From positions 62,001 to 126,000 of the forward strand of contig NZ_JFHE01000002.1 in NCBI RefSeq assembly GCF_000698555.1: DNA of 64,000 nt. Reading direction: 5' to 3'. Under the pieces are notes generated by a model. The model was not told where the DNA came from, made no database searches, and worked only from the letters and a program-made list of their open reading frames with translations. This DNA is from Caballeronia grimmiae. GTDB taxonomy: Bacteria > Pseudomonadota > Gammaproteobacteria > Burkholderiales > Burkholderiaceae. This document shows positions 1 to 8,775 of the stretch, one piece after another; the first letter of the stretch is position 1, and each line of letters opens with the position of its first letter. A program made the position numbers and the translations under genes.

Positions 1-144
1 CAGCCAGCGATGCGCCGCCCGCACCTGAAACGACGGATCGGGCCACGCGCCTTCGAGGTAATACGCGCCGAGAAAGCCGCATGTGAGCCAGCACAGGAGA
101 TGCACCCGATCGTCGGGGCCGAGCGGATAGCGGACTTGACTCAT
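1..144 (-). CDS. Hypothetical protein, N-terminal fragment cut by window edge
   Basis: The minus strand is open from an ATG at 144 to the window edge, giving 48 codons that begin MSQVRYPLGPDD and run through a short hydrophobic stretch (LLCWLTCGFLGAYYLEGAW). No family is recognised from this fragment. It starts 74 bp downstream of the oxidoreductase gene and reads in the same direction, so it could be the last gene of that transcription unit. The reading frame is consistent with the local codon bias, but the C-terminus is outside the window and no function is assigned. Confidence 0.5.
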   Translation of the reverse strand, partial: MSQVRYPLGPDDRVHLLCWLTCGFLGAYYLEGAWPDPSFQVRAAHRWL

Positions 145-218
145 GATGGCGACAGCTTCGAACTTCCACGCGCGACGCTTTGAAGATAGCACGCCGCAGC
201 GCCGGCGCGTGCCGCGTG

Positions 219-1328
219 TCAGTCCTCGTCGAACAAATCCCGATACTTGTGAGGCTGCGAGCGCAAATACTGCTTCGGCGCCCGCACGTGCGCGCCGAGC
301 TCCGCCGCCGCGTGCCACGGCCAACGCGGGTCGTAGAGCGCGGTGCGGGCCAGCGCAATCATGTCGGCGTCGCCCGTGCCGATGATTCCCTCCGCCTGCT
401 CGATGCCCGTTATCAGCCCGACCGCCACGACCGGCATTTTCACCGCCGCCTTGACCGCTCGCGCAAGCGGCACCTGATAGCTCGGACCGACAGGAATCTG
501 CTGCGCGGGATCGAGTCCGCCGCTCGACACGTGGATCGCATCGCAGCCGCGCGCGTCCAGCGCCCGCGCGAACGCAATTGTCTGCTCGATGTCCCATCCG
601 CCATCGACCCAGTCCGTGCCGGATACGCGAATCGTCACCGGGCGATCGTCGGGGAACGCGGCGCGCACGGCATCGAAAATTTCGAGCGGAAAACGCATAC
701 GGTTCTCGAGCGAGCCGCCGTATTCGTCGTCGCGCCGGTTGGAAAGCGGCGACAAGAACTGATGCAGCAGGTAGCCATGCGCCGCGTGAATCTGAATCAG
801 GTCGATGCCGAGCCGGGCGGCGCGCGCAGTGGACGCGGCGAACGCATCGCGGATGCGTGCAAGCCCCGCGCGATCGAGTTCGACGGGCGGCGTTTCGCTG
901 GCTTCGTACGGCACGGACGACGGCGCTTCGGTCTGCCAGCCGTGCGGATCATCTGGCGGAAGCTGCGCTCCGCCTTCCCACGGCACTTCCGTCGAGGCCT
1001 TGCGCCCCGCGTGACCCAGCTGGATCGCGATCGGCATGTCGGACCAGCGGCGAATGCCTTTCAGCGTCCGGTCGATGGCGGCTTCCGTTTCGTCGTTCCA
1101 TAAGCCGACGTCCGCCCAGGTGATGCGGCCTTCCGGCAGCACGGCCGTCGCTTCGATCGTGAGCAGCGCCGCGCCCGACATGGCCAGCTGCCCGAGATGA
1201 ATCAGATGCCACTCGGTCATGCAGCCGTCGTCGGCGGAGTACTGACACATCGGCGCAATGACGATGCGGTTCGCCAGTTCCAGGCTGCGAACGCGCGCCG
1301 GTGTAAAGAGTGCGGGTGGTTGTGCCAT
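219..1328 (-). CDS. NADH:flavin oxidoreductase, Old Yellow Enzyme family (YqjM-like)
   Basis: This 369-residue protein is an FMN-dependent TIM-barrel ene-reductase that would reduce activated C=C bonds with NAD(P)H. The N-terminus carries the YqjM-type motif PMCQYSA, with Cys28 at the position that tunes FMN in this subclass. Mid-protein is the signature IHAAHGYLLHQFLSP followed by NRRDDEYGG, which covers substrate-binding histidines and the conserved Arg/Tyr segment. The C-terminus has the FMN-phosphate region around ALARTALYDPRWPWHAA. I chose the ATG at 1328 because GGAG lies at the right distance and the family starts here. A longer frame to 1463 runs through the porin terminator and is rejected. 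Physiological substrate is unknown. Confidence 0.92.
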   Translation of the reverse strand: MAQPPALFTPARVRSLELANRIVIAPMCQYSADDGCMTEWHLIHLGQLAMSGAALLTIEATAVLPEGRITWADVGLWNDETEAAIDRTLKGIRRWSDMPIAIQLGHAGRKASTEVPWEGGAQLPPDDPHGWQTEAPSSVPYEASETPPVELDRAGLARIRDAFAASTARAARLGIDLIQIHAAHGYLLHQFLSPLSNRRDDEYGGSLENRMRFPLEIFDAVRAAFPDDRPVTIRVSGTDWVDGGWDIEQTIAFARALDARGCDAIHVSSGGLDPAQQIPVGPSYQVPLARAVKAAVKMPVVAVGLITGIEQAEGIIGTGDADMIALARTALYDPRWPWHAAAELGAHVRAPKQYLRSQPHKYRDLFDED

Positions 1329-1412
1329 GTGATTCTCCGGTTCGTTGCAGCGTCGCCAGCAAGACGACGCCGTTGCGTGAACGGCAGCAATCGCTATTCC
1401 GGCGCGTGAAGC

Positions 1413-1448
1413 AAAAAGGCCGCTTCGTACGAATACGGAGCGGCCTTT
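1413..1448 (-). terminator. Rho-independent terminator of the porin gene
   Basis: A 15-bp stem (one G/T mismatch) with a 4-nt loop spans 1415-1448. Read on the minus strand it begins AAAGGCCGC and its second arm is followed by a T run. It lies 20 bp past the porin stop codon and before the start of the oxidoreductase gene. Confidence 0.85.
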
Positions 1449-1467
1449 AGCGTCACGGCGCACTACG

Positions 1468-2613
1468 TCAGAACGCGTGCCTCAGCGCCACGCGCGCGAC
1501 GAACTGCTCCGAATTCGACGACACGCCTTGCGCGCCCGGAATGTACGCATGATCGAGTACCGAGTCCGTCGACGATCCCGCGATCTTCTGATACACGCCC
1601 TGCACATACACGTCCGTGCGCTTCGACAGCAGATAGTCGGCCATCACGCCCGCCGAGTGAATCTTCGGCTTCACCTTGCCGGCGGTGGAATCGTAGGTTT
1701 CCATCGAATAGACGTACTGTGCGCCGACAAACAGCGCGGGGCTGAACTGGTACTTGCCGTTCACTTCGAAGTTCTGATAGCGCAAATTTCGCAGCGTATT
1801 GCCTTCGGCGGCGAGCGATCCGCCGATATAGCCGTTCGTCACGGGGTCGCGATAACTCGCGTTCGTGTACGCGAATCCCGCCGTAGCCGCGCCGAACGTG
1901 TAGTTGATGCCCGCGCCGAACACCTGCATGCGCGTCGCGACGAAGCTCGCGTCGTTGGCCGCGATTGCGCCGTTATCGGTCAGGCCGGGATCGTTCGCAT
2001 GCAGATACGCCGCGCCCATTGCAAGGCCGCCATTTGCGTACAATGCGCCCACGCTGTATTGCCTGTTGTTCGCGAAGCTCGACGCGTTGCTGAAGCTGTA
2101 CGTCCCGCCGAACCTGAAGCCGCCGAAAGACGGGCTCGCGTACTTGACCGTATTGTTGACGCGGAACGAGTTGTCCGTGTTGTCGTTGTCGAACGGATGC
2201 GCGAACAGATAACCGGCGAAGTTGCCGTTGGCCGTCATCGGCGCGAGATAGTCGACGACGGAATCGTACTGGCGTCCGAGCGTGACCGCGCCGAGTTGCG
2301 CGCTCTGCACGCCGACATAGGCTTGCCGGCCGAACATGCGTCCGCCTTGTCCGGCCGCGCCATTGCTCAGATTCACGCCGCTTTCGAGCTGGAACACGGC
2401 CTGAGTGCCGCCGCCCAGATCTTCGACGCCGCGCATGCCCCAGCGGCTGCCCGACGCATAGCCGCTCGTCAGTTCGTACACGTCTTTCGACGCGACGTTG
2501 CTCGTGTAGTCGATGCCTTCGTCGAGCACGCCGTATAGCGTGACGCTACTTTGCGCGAAGACGGTGGAGGATACGCAGCCAAGCGCCGCGAGCAATAAGG
2601 TTTTGATTCTCAT
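1468..2613 (-). CDS. Gram-negative trimeric porin (OmpC-like, Burkholderia type)
   Basis: This 381-residue outer-membrane general porin would form a 16-strand beta barrel for small hydrophilic solutes. It has a clear Sec signal peptide (MRIKTLLLAALGCVSSTVFA, cleavage before QSSVTLYG). It also has the family opening SSVTLYGVLDEGIDY, the conserved GSRWGMRGVEDLGGG and FGRQAYVG segments, alternating aromatic strands, and the C-terminal phenylalanine (ALRHAF) needed for BAM assembly. It is transcribed away from the aldehyde-dehydrogenase operon, so the 264 bp between them may hold divergent promoters. A role in uptake of that operon's substrate is plausible but only inferred from position. Confidence 0.95.
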   Translation of the reverse strand: MRIKTLLLAALGCVSSTVFAQSSVTLYGVLDEGIDYTSNVASKDVYELTSGYASGSRWGMRGVEDLGGGTQAVFQLESGVNLSNGAAGQGGRMFGRQAYVGVQSAQLGAVTLGRQYDSVVDYLAPMTANGNFAGYLFAHPFDNDNTDNSFRVNNTVKYASPSFGGFRFGGTYSFSNASSFANNRQYSVGALYANGGLAMGAAYLHANDPGLTDNGAIAANDASFVATRMQVFGAGINYTFGAATAGFAYTNASYRDPVTNGYIGGSLAAEGNTLRNLRYQNFEVNGKYQFSPALFVGAQYVYSMETYDSTAGKVKPKIHSAGVMADYLLSKRTDVYVQGVYQKIAGSSTDSVLDHAYIPGAQGVSSNSEQFVARVALRHAF

Positions 2614-2877
2614 GAGTGTCTCGACTCTTTTACTTATTTAGGAAAGCTAGCTTCTAAAGAAAGTTGATCGACCGGCGCGCGCCGAGCGACGAATTGTGCT
2701 TCAGCCGTGCGTGTTCTTCAAAGGATTTAGTCGCAGGCCAAGCGTGAGTTTTTCGAATGCTTTGCCAGCGAAAACTTCGCTTGTCGTTGCAGCGCGAGGC
2801 GCGAAAGAATGGCCCGCCGCCTAGTGGACAAAACGCCGCAAGCCGGCCCGTCAATCGACAAGGAAGAACCGAGACGC

Positions 2878-4302
2878 ATGAAGCCAGAACGCAATTTCGT
2901 GAACGGACGTTTCATCGAGCCCGCCAGCGGCGATATCGCCGCTGTCCTCAATCCGGCCACCGGCGAAGTGGCGGGGCACGTGCATCACGCCTCGCGCGAC
3001 GAGGCGCTTGCCGCCGTCGCGCATGCTGCCGCCGCGCAAAAGGGCTGGCGCGCGACGACCGCCGTGGAACGCGCCGCGCACATGCGCCGCCTGGCGGATG
3101 CGATCGTCGAAGCGTCGGGCCGCATCGGCGCGGCGCTCGCGCTGGAATCCGGCAAGAGCGTGCCGGATGCCACCAACGAAGCGGTCTATGCCGCCGAGAT
3201 CACGCGCTATCACGCGGAATGGGCGCGCCGCATCGAAGGCGAAGTCATTCCGAGCGACACGCCCGATGAAAACCTCGTGCTGCATCGCGAGCCGATCGGT
3301 GTCGTCGCGTGTCTGATTCCGTTCAATTTCCCGATCTACACGCTGATGCGCAAGGTCGCGCCGGCGTTGATCGCGGGCAATACCGTCGTCGTGCGTCCGA
3401 GCAACAACACGCCGCTGTCGGCGTTCGAACTGGCGCGCGCCGTCGAACGCGCCGCGTTGCCGCCGGGCGTCGTCAATGTCCTGGCGATGGATCACGGGGC
3501 GGCCGAAGCCGTCTGCACGCATCCGTCGGTCGGCATGATCACGCTGACGGGCAGCGTGTCGGCGGGGCGCAAGGTGCTCGAGTACTGCAAGGCGAACATT
3601 GCGAAGCCGTCGCTGGAACTGGGCGGCAAGACGCCCGCGATCATCGAGCCGGATGCGGACTTGCAGAAGGCGGCGCGCGAGCTGGTCGCCTCGAAACTCA
3701 CGCATAGCGGGCAGCTTTGCACGGCCATCGAGCGCGTCTACGTGCACGAGCGCATCCACGATGAATTCGTCGGCTTGCTGAAGCAACAGATGCTCGCGAA
3801 GCAGATCGGCGACCGCGCCGACGACGCCGCCTTCATGGGTCCGCTCGTAAACGCGGCATCGCGCGACGGCATCCATGCGATGGTCCGCCGCGCCATCGAA
3901 GCGGGCGCAACGCTGGAAACGGGCGGTGAAGTGCCCGCGCGACGCGGCTTCTTCTATCCGCCGACGCTGCTTTCGAACTGCCGCCAGGACATGGAGATCG
4001 TGCAGGAGGAGACCTTCGGCCCGGTGCTCGCGGTGCTCTCGTACCGTACGCTGGACGAGGCGCTCGCGATGGCCAACGATCATCAATTCGGCCTGTCGTC
4101 CGTGCTTTACACGGAAAACTATCGCACCGCGATGAAGGTCGCCAACGGCATCGAAGCCGGCGAGCTGTATATCAACCGCACTCCGGCCGATCCGTATCAA
4201 GGCTTCCACGCGGGCTGGAAGCGCTCGGGCATCGGCGGCGATGACGGCAAGCACGGCATGCTCGAATTCACGCAAACCCGTCTCGTCGTCATGAAGTACT
4301 GA
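2878..4302 (+). CDS. NAD-dependent aldehyde dehydrogenase, AldA (lactaldehyde/glycolaldehyde dehydrogenase) type
   Basis: This 474-residue ALDH-superfamily enzyme oxidises an aldehyde to the acid with NAD. The catalytic Cys is in SGQLCTAIERVYV, the general-base Glu in LELGGKTPAII, and the cofactor-binding loop in TGSVSAGRKV. Segments such as AEWARRIEGEVI and QGFHAGWKRSGIGGDDGKHG match E. coli AldA much better than betaine or succinate-semialdehyde dehydrogenases. The ATG at 2878 is chosen because AGGAAG sits 11 nt upstream and the family begins at NFVNGRFIEP; 23 upstream codons are discarded. It heads an operon with an MFS carrier, an acid-sugar dehydratase and a GMC oxidase, which suggests degradation of a sugar acid or polyol. 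The exact aldehyde is unknown. Confidence 0.9.
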   Translation: MKPERNFVNGRFIEPASGDIAAVLNPATGEVAGHVHHASRDEALAAVAHAAAAQKGWRATTAVERAAHMRRLADAIVEASGRIGAALALESGKSVPDATNEAVYAAEITRYHAEWARRIEGEVIPSDTPDENLVLHREPIGVVACLIPFNFPIYTLMRKVAPALIAGNTVVVRPSNNTPLSAFELARAVERAALPPGVVNVLAMDHGAAEAVCTHPSVGMITLTGSVSAGRKVLEYCKANIAKPSLELGGKTPAIIEPDADLQKAARELVASKLTHSGQLCTAIERVYVHERIHDEFVGLLKQQMLAKQIGDRADDAAFMGPLVNAASRDGIHAMVRRAIEAGATLETGGEVPARRGFFYPPTLLSNCRQDMEIVQEETFGPVLAVLSYRTLDEALAMANDHQFGLSSVLYTENYRTAMKVANGIEAGELYINRTPADPYQGFHAGWKRSGIGGDDGKHGMLEFTQTRLVVMKY

Positions 4303-4389
4303 CGTTTCCTTCCATCATCAAAAGAACATGTGAAGGTCTGCACGGGCGGCGCTGCTGCCCGTGCCAACGGCCTGTCCAGGAGCACTGCC

Positions 4390-5694
4390 TTGTCTTCCAA
4401 CCCAGCACGAACCAGCCAAAGCGTGGCCGCCGCGCCGCGCGAATCTTCCAACGCGAGCCGCTATCTGCAGCTTGCGTTGCTCGTGATTGCCGCGGGCGCG
4501 ATCTATCCGATTCTGTATCTTCGGCAGGTCTATCAGCCGACGATGCTCGAAGTCTTCCATATCAGCGAAGCGCAACTCGGCTATCTCTATTCCGCGCTCG
4601 GCATCATCTTTCTTCTGTGCTATCTGCCGAGCGGATGGCTCGCTGACCGCATCGCGCCGCGCATGCTCATTTCGTTCTCGCTGATCGCAACCGGCGCGCT
4701 CGGCCTGTGGTATTCGACGGCGCCCTCGTTCGCATCGCTCGTCGTCATCTTCGGCGGATGGGGCCTCACTACCGGCCTCACGTTCTGGGCAGCGATCATC
4801 AAGCGCGTGTCGATGATCGCTTCCGCCGACGAGCAGGGCCGCTTCTTCGGCTTTCTCGATGGCGGCCGCGGTCTCATCGAAGCGATGCTCGCGACGATCG
4901 CAATCGGGCTGTTCGCGTGGGTCACGTCGACGCATGGCGAATCGAATGCGGCCGGCTTCAAGCTCGTCGTCTACCTGTACGCGTTCCTGTGCATCGCGCT
5001 CGGCGTGGTGCTCGGTCTGGTGCGCGATCCGCAAGCGGGCGCATCGGCACAAGCAGCGCGCAAGGACAGCAACGTGTTTCACGATCTCGCCGCGCTCTTC
5101 AAGAACCGCGAGTTGCTGCTGCTCGCGGCCATCGTGTTCTGCGGGTATCAAGTGTTCTGGGCGACGTATAGCTTCTCGGCTTATCTGCACGAGAAGGAGA
5201 TCGGCCTGTCGGTGGTGACGGCGGGCGCGATCACGACGCTCAAGCTCTGGATGCGCCCGATCGGCGGCGTCGGCGGCGGCTTTCTGGGCGATCGTTTTTC
5301 AAAGGTTTCGGTGCTCGTCACGGCGCTCTTCTGCGCGTCGGCGGCGCTGCTCGTGCTGATCGCGGCGCCCGCCATCGCCAGTCACGCGCTGGTCGCCGTG
5401 CTGGTCCTCTTCATCGGCGTGATGACGTACGCGATTCGCGGCCTCTACTGGTCGCTGCTCGATCAATGCAAGGTGCCCGCGCAGACGATGGGCCTCGCCA
5501 TCGGCCTCGTCTCCGTGCTCGGCTATATGCCCGATACGTTTCTGCCGCTCGTGAACGGCTATCTGACGCAGAACTATCCCGGCGTCCTCGGCTACCAGAT
5601 GTATTTCGGCTATGTCGCGTGCATGGCCGCGCTGGGCGGAGTCGCGGGGCTCGTCTTCAAACACAGGATCAATCGCCAGGGAGCGCAACAATGA
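4390..5694 (+). CDS. MFS transporter, probable organic-acid or sugar-acid permease
   Basis: This inner-membrane major facilitator protein of about 434 residues has roughly 12 hydrophobic segments. The MFS loop signature GWLADRIAPRM follows helix 2, with a related GGFLGDRFSKV in the second half. I prefer the TTG start at 4390 because AGGAG ends 7 nt before it. A GTG at 4330 in the same frame has no recognisable ribosome-binding site. The gene overlaps the next one by ATGA, so translation is probably coupled. Substrate is inferred only from the neighbouring AldA and dehydratase genes. Confidence 0.88.
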   Translation: MSSNPARTSQSVAAAPRESSNASRYLQLALLVIAAGAIYPILYLRQVYQPTMLEVFHISEAQLGYLYSALGIIFLLCYLPSGWLADRIAPRMLISFSLIATGALGLWYSTAPSFASLVVIFGGWGLTTGLTFWAAIIKRVSMIASADEQGRFFGFLDGGRGLIEAMLATIAIGLFAWVTSTHGESNAAGFKLVVYLYAFLCIALGVVLGLVRDPQAGASAQAARKDSNVFHDLAALFKNRELLLLAAIVFCGYQVFWATYSFSAYLHEKEIGLSVVTAGAITTLKLWMRPIGGVGGGFLGDRFSKVSVLVTALFCASAALLVLIAAPAIASHALVAVLVLFIGVMTYAIRGLYWSLLDQCKVPAQTMGLAIGLVSVLGYMPDTFLPLVNGYLTQNYPGVLGYQMYFGYVACMAALGGVAGLVFKHRINRQGAQQ

Positions 5695-6908
5695 AAATCG
5701 CCGCACTGGAGACGTTTATCGTCGCGGTTCCGCCGCCGCACATCGGCGGCATGTACTGGATCTTCGTGAAGCTGCGCACGGATTGCGGCATCGAAGGCGT
5801 CGGCGAGATTTACTCGGCGACATTCCATCCGAAGGCGATGACGCACATCATCGACGATGTCTTCGATCGCTATCTCCTCGGCCACGATCCGCATCACGTC
5901 GAGCGTTTCTATCGCGAGGCGTATTCGAGCGGCTTCACGCAGCGTCCCGACCTCACGATGATGGGCGTCGTCAGCGGCCTCGAAATGGCGTGCTGGGACA
6001 TCATCGGCAAGGCGGCGGGCAAGCCGGTCTACGAACTGCTCGGCGGCCGCGTGCATGAACGGCTGCGGTCCTATACGTATCTCTATCCGAAGAACAGCCG
6101 CGGCGAGTACGACTACGACGATCCCGATCTCGCCGCCGAATGCGCCGCGCAGAACGTCGCGCTCGGCTTCACGGCCGTGAAGTTCGATCCCGCTGGCCCG
6201 TACACCGCGTATTCCGGACACCAGATTTCGCTCGACGTGATGGATCGCTGCGAAACCTTCTGCCGCAAGGTGCGCGACGCCGTGGGCAGCAAGGCCGACC
6301 TGCTGTTCGGCACGCACGGGCAGATGGTGCCGTCAGCCGCGATCCGTCTTGCCGAGCGTCTCGCCAAGTTCGATCCGCTGTGGTTCGAAGAGCCGGTGCC
6401 GCCGGGACAGGAATCCGCGATGGCGCAAGTCGCGGCGAAGACGAGCATTCCGATTGCAGCGGGCGAACGCCTCACGACCAAGTACGAGTTCCACAAGCTG
6501 CTCGAAGCGCGCGCCGCGTCGATTCTGCAATTCAACGTTGGACGCGTGGGCGGCCTGCTCGAAGCGAAAAAGATCGCGAGCCTTGCCGAAGTCCATTACG
6601 CGCAGATCGCACCGCATCTCTACAACGGTCCGGTCGGCGCGGCGGCCAGCGTGCAGATCGCCGCGTGCTCGCCGAACTTCCTGATTCAGGAAAGCATCGG
6701 CACATGGGATAGCTTCCACGCCGAAGTGCTGAAGACGCCGATTCGCTGGGAAGACGGCTACATCATTCCGTCGCGCGAGCCGGGCTTGGGCGTCGAACTG
6801 AACATGGACGTGGTGCGCGCGCATACGCCTTATACGGGCGATCGGCTGCATCTGCAGATGGCGTCGAAACCCTTCGACGTGAAAGACCTCGCGCCCGCCA
6901 AGGGCTGA
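5691..6908 (+). CDS. Mandelate racemase / muconate lactonizing enzyme (enolase) superfamily, likely acid-sugar dehydratase
   Basis: This 405-residue protein has the enolase-superfamily layout: an N-terminal capping domain (MKIAALETFIVAVPPP, GIEGVGEIYSATFHPKA) and a TIM barrel. GLEMACWDIIGKAAGKPVYELLGG is a family hallmark. Barrel residues seen include the Lys in GFTAVKFDP, the Glu in LWFEEPVPPG, the Glu in IAAGERL, and the His in IAPHLYNGP. The segment that often reads D-x-H-G in galactonate and mannonate dehydratases reads FGTHGQM here. The start ATG overlaps the stop of the MFS gene. A dehydratase acting on a sugar acid imported by the MFS carrier is the likely role; the substrate is not assignable by eye. 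Confidence 0.88.
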   Translation: MKIAALETFIVAVPPPHIGGMYWIFVKLRTDCGIEGVGEIYSATFHPKAMTHIIDDVFDRYLLGHDPHHVERFYREAYSSGFTQRPDLTMMGVVSGLEMACWDIIGKAAGKPVYELLGGRVHERLRSYTYLYPKNSRGEYDYDDPDLAAECAAQNVALGFTAVKFDPAGPYTAYSGHQISLDVMDRCETFCRKVRDAVGSKADLLFGTHGQMVPSAAIRLAERLAKFDPLWFEEPVPPGQESAMAQVAAKTSIPIAAGERLTTKYEFHKLLEARAASILQFNVGRVGGLLEAKKIASLAEVHYAQIAPHLYNGPVGAAASVQIAACSPNFLIQESIGTWDSFHAEVLKTPIRWEDGYIIPSREPGLGVELNMDVVRAHTPYTGDRLHLQMASKPFDVKDLAPAKG

Positions 6909-6940
6909 CGGCTAAAGACTAAACGCTCACGCAATCCAAC

Positions 6941-8608
6941 ATGAATCGTCAACAAGACATGGAATTCGACTACATCATCGTGGGCGCGGGCTCGGCGGGC
7001 TGCATTCTCGCGGACAGGCTGTCGGAGTCGGGACAGCATTCGGTGCTGCTGCTCGAAGCGGGCGGCGAGGATGCATCGTTCTGGTTCAAGGTTCCGGTGG
7101 GCTTCACGAAGACCTACTACAACCCCGAGTACAACTGGATGTACTACAGCGAGCCCGAAGCGCAGCTCAACGGCCGTTCGCTGTATTGTCCGCGCGGCAA
7201 GGTGCAGGGCGGTTCCGGCTCGATCAACGCGATGATCTACGTGCGCGGCCAGCCGCACGACTTCGACGACTGGGCGCGTGCGGGCAATCGCGGCTGGGGC
7301 TTTCGTGACGTGCTGCCGTATTTCCGCAAGCTCGAATCGCATCCGCTCGGCGACACGGAGTATCACGGCGCGCAGGGCAAGATCAGCATCTCGCCGATGA
7401 AGGGCTCGGCGCATCCCATTTGCGAGCGTTTCCTGGAAGGCGCGCAGCAGGCAGGCTACCCGCGCACCGACGATTTCAACGGCCCGCACTTCGAAGGCGC
7501 GGGCGTCTACGATGTCAACGCGCGCAACGGACAGCGATCGTCGAGCAGCTTCGAGTATCTGCATCCGGCGCTCGGGCGCAAGAATCTGCGCATCGAGCGC
7601 AACGTCACCGTGCATCGCGTGCTGTTCGACGAGAACAAGCGTGCGGTCGGCGTGCTCGCCTCACGTGGCGGCGAGTCGCTCGGTTTCGGAGCGTCGCGCG
7701 AAGTGATTCTGTCGGCGGGTGCGGTCGATTCGCCGAAGCTCATGCAACTCTCCGGCCTCGGCGATGCCGCGCTCCTCGCGCAACACGACATTCCGCTCGT
7801 GCATGAACTGCCCGCTGTCGGCAAGAACCTGCAGGATCATCTGTGCGTGAGCTTCTACTATCGCGCGACGGTGAAGACGCTCAACGATGAATTGCGCTCG
7901 CTCATCGGCAAAGTGAAGGTGGGCCTGCAATATCTGTTGAAGCGCACTGGGCCGCTGTCGATGAGCGTGAATCAGGCCGGCGGCTTCTTCAAGGGCGATG
8001 CCCGCGAGACCGAGCCGAATCTGCAGCTGTATTTCAACCCGCTGTCGTATCGCATTCCGAAGAGCAGCAAGGCGCAACTCGAGCCGGAGCCGTACTCGGG
8101 CTTCCTGCTCTGCTTCAACCCGTGCCGGCCGACGAGCCGCGGGTCGATCGAGATCGCGTCGAACCGCGCGGAAGATGCGGCGAAGATTCGCATCAACGCG
8201 CTCACGACCGAGAAGGATCTGCGCGAAGCGGTGCAGGGCAGCAAGCTGATTCGCCGCATCATGCATACGGAGGCGCTGCGCCGGATCACGGCCGAGGAAA
8301 TATCGCCGGGACCGGATGTGACGAGCGACGAAGCGCTGCTCGCGTACTTCCGCGACCAGTCCGGCTCGATCTACCACCTGTGCGGATCGTGCGCGATGGG
8401 ACCGGACGCGCGCACTGCCGTGGTCGACGAGCGGTTGCGCGTGCATGGCGTGGCGGGCTTGCGGATCGTCGATGCATCGATCTTTCCGAACATCACGTCG
8501 GGCAACCTCAACGCGCCGACGATGATGGTCGCGGAGAAGGGCGCGGATATGATTCTCGAGGATGCGCAGGCGACGCCGACGCAAGCCGCCGAACTGGCGG
8601 CCGCGTGA
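6941..8608 (+). CDS. GMC-family FAD oxidoreductase (choline/alcohol dehydrogenase-like)
   Basis: This 555-residue glucose-methanol-choline oxidoreductase has an FAD-binding dinucleotide fold at the N-terminus (DYIIVGAGSAGCILADRLSE). GMC signature 1 is around YCPRGKVQGGSGSINAMIYVRG, and signature 2 is in SAGAVDSPKLMQLSGLG. The C-terminal catalytic region holds YHLCGSCAMGPD and SGNLNAPTMMVAEKGA. No signal peptide is visible, so it is probably cytoplasmic or membrane-associated. It is the last structural gene of the operon 32 bp after the dehydratase and would oxidise an alcohol to an aldehyde or ketone, possibly feeding the AldA homologue. A second start at 6959 (MEFDYII) is possible; neither has a strong ribosome-binding site. 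Confidence 0.9.
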   Translation: MNRQQDMEFDYIIVGAGSAGCILADRLSESGQHSVLLLEAGGEDASFWFKVPVGFTKTYYNPEYNWMYYSEPEAQLNGRSLYCPRGKVQGGSGSINAMIYVRGQPHDFDDWARAGNRGWGFRDVLPYFRKLESHPLGDTEYHGAQGKISISPMKGSAHPICERFLEGAQQAGYPRTDDFNGPHFEGAGVYDVNARNGQRSSSSFEYLHPALGRKNLRIERNVTVHRVLFDENKRAVGVLASRGGESLGFGASREVILSAGAVDSPKLMQLSGLGDAALLAQHDIPLVHELPAVGKNLQDHLCVSFYYRATVKTLNDELRSLIGKVKVGLQYLLKRTGPLSMSVNQAGGFFKGDARETEPNLQLYFNPLSYRIPKSSKAQLEPEPYSGFLLCFNPCRPTSRGSIEIASNRAEDAAKIRINALTTEKDLREAVQGSKLIRRIMHTEALRRITAEEISPGPDVTSDEALLAYFRDQSGSIYHLCGSCAMGPDARTAVVDERLRVHGVAGLRIVDASIFPNITSGNLNAPTMMVAEKGADMILEDAQATPTQAAELAAA

Positions 8609-8775
8609 TGCCGGTGTGCATGGTCCGGAGGACGCGACCGGCATAATTTGCCTCGATCCGTAAAATGCTGCGCGATACGGCCGCAAGAGCCGCGACGAGC
8701 GTGTTAAACCGCTCGCACAGCAGATTGACCAGAGCGGCGCTGTGAGGCGCCCGCTTCGGCCGACAGGAGACACGA

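Noticed and set aside
180-1103. 307-codon plus-strand frame over the Old Yellow Enzyme gene
   Set aside because: It is antisense to clear family motifs and has no recognisable domain.
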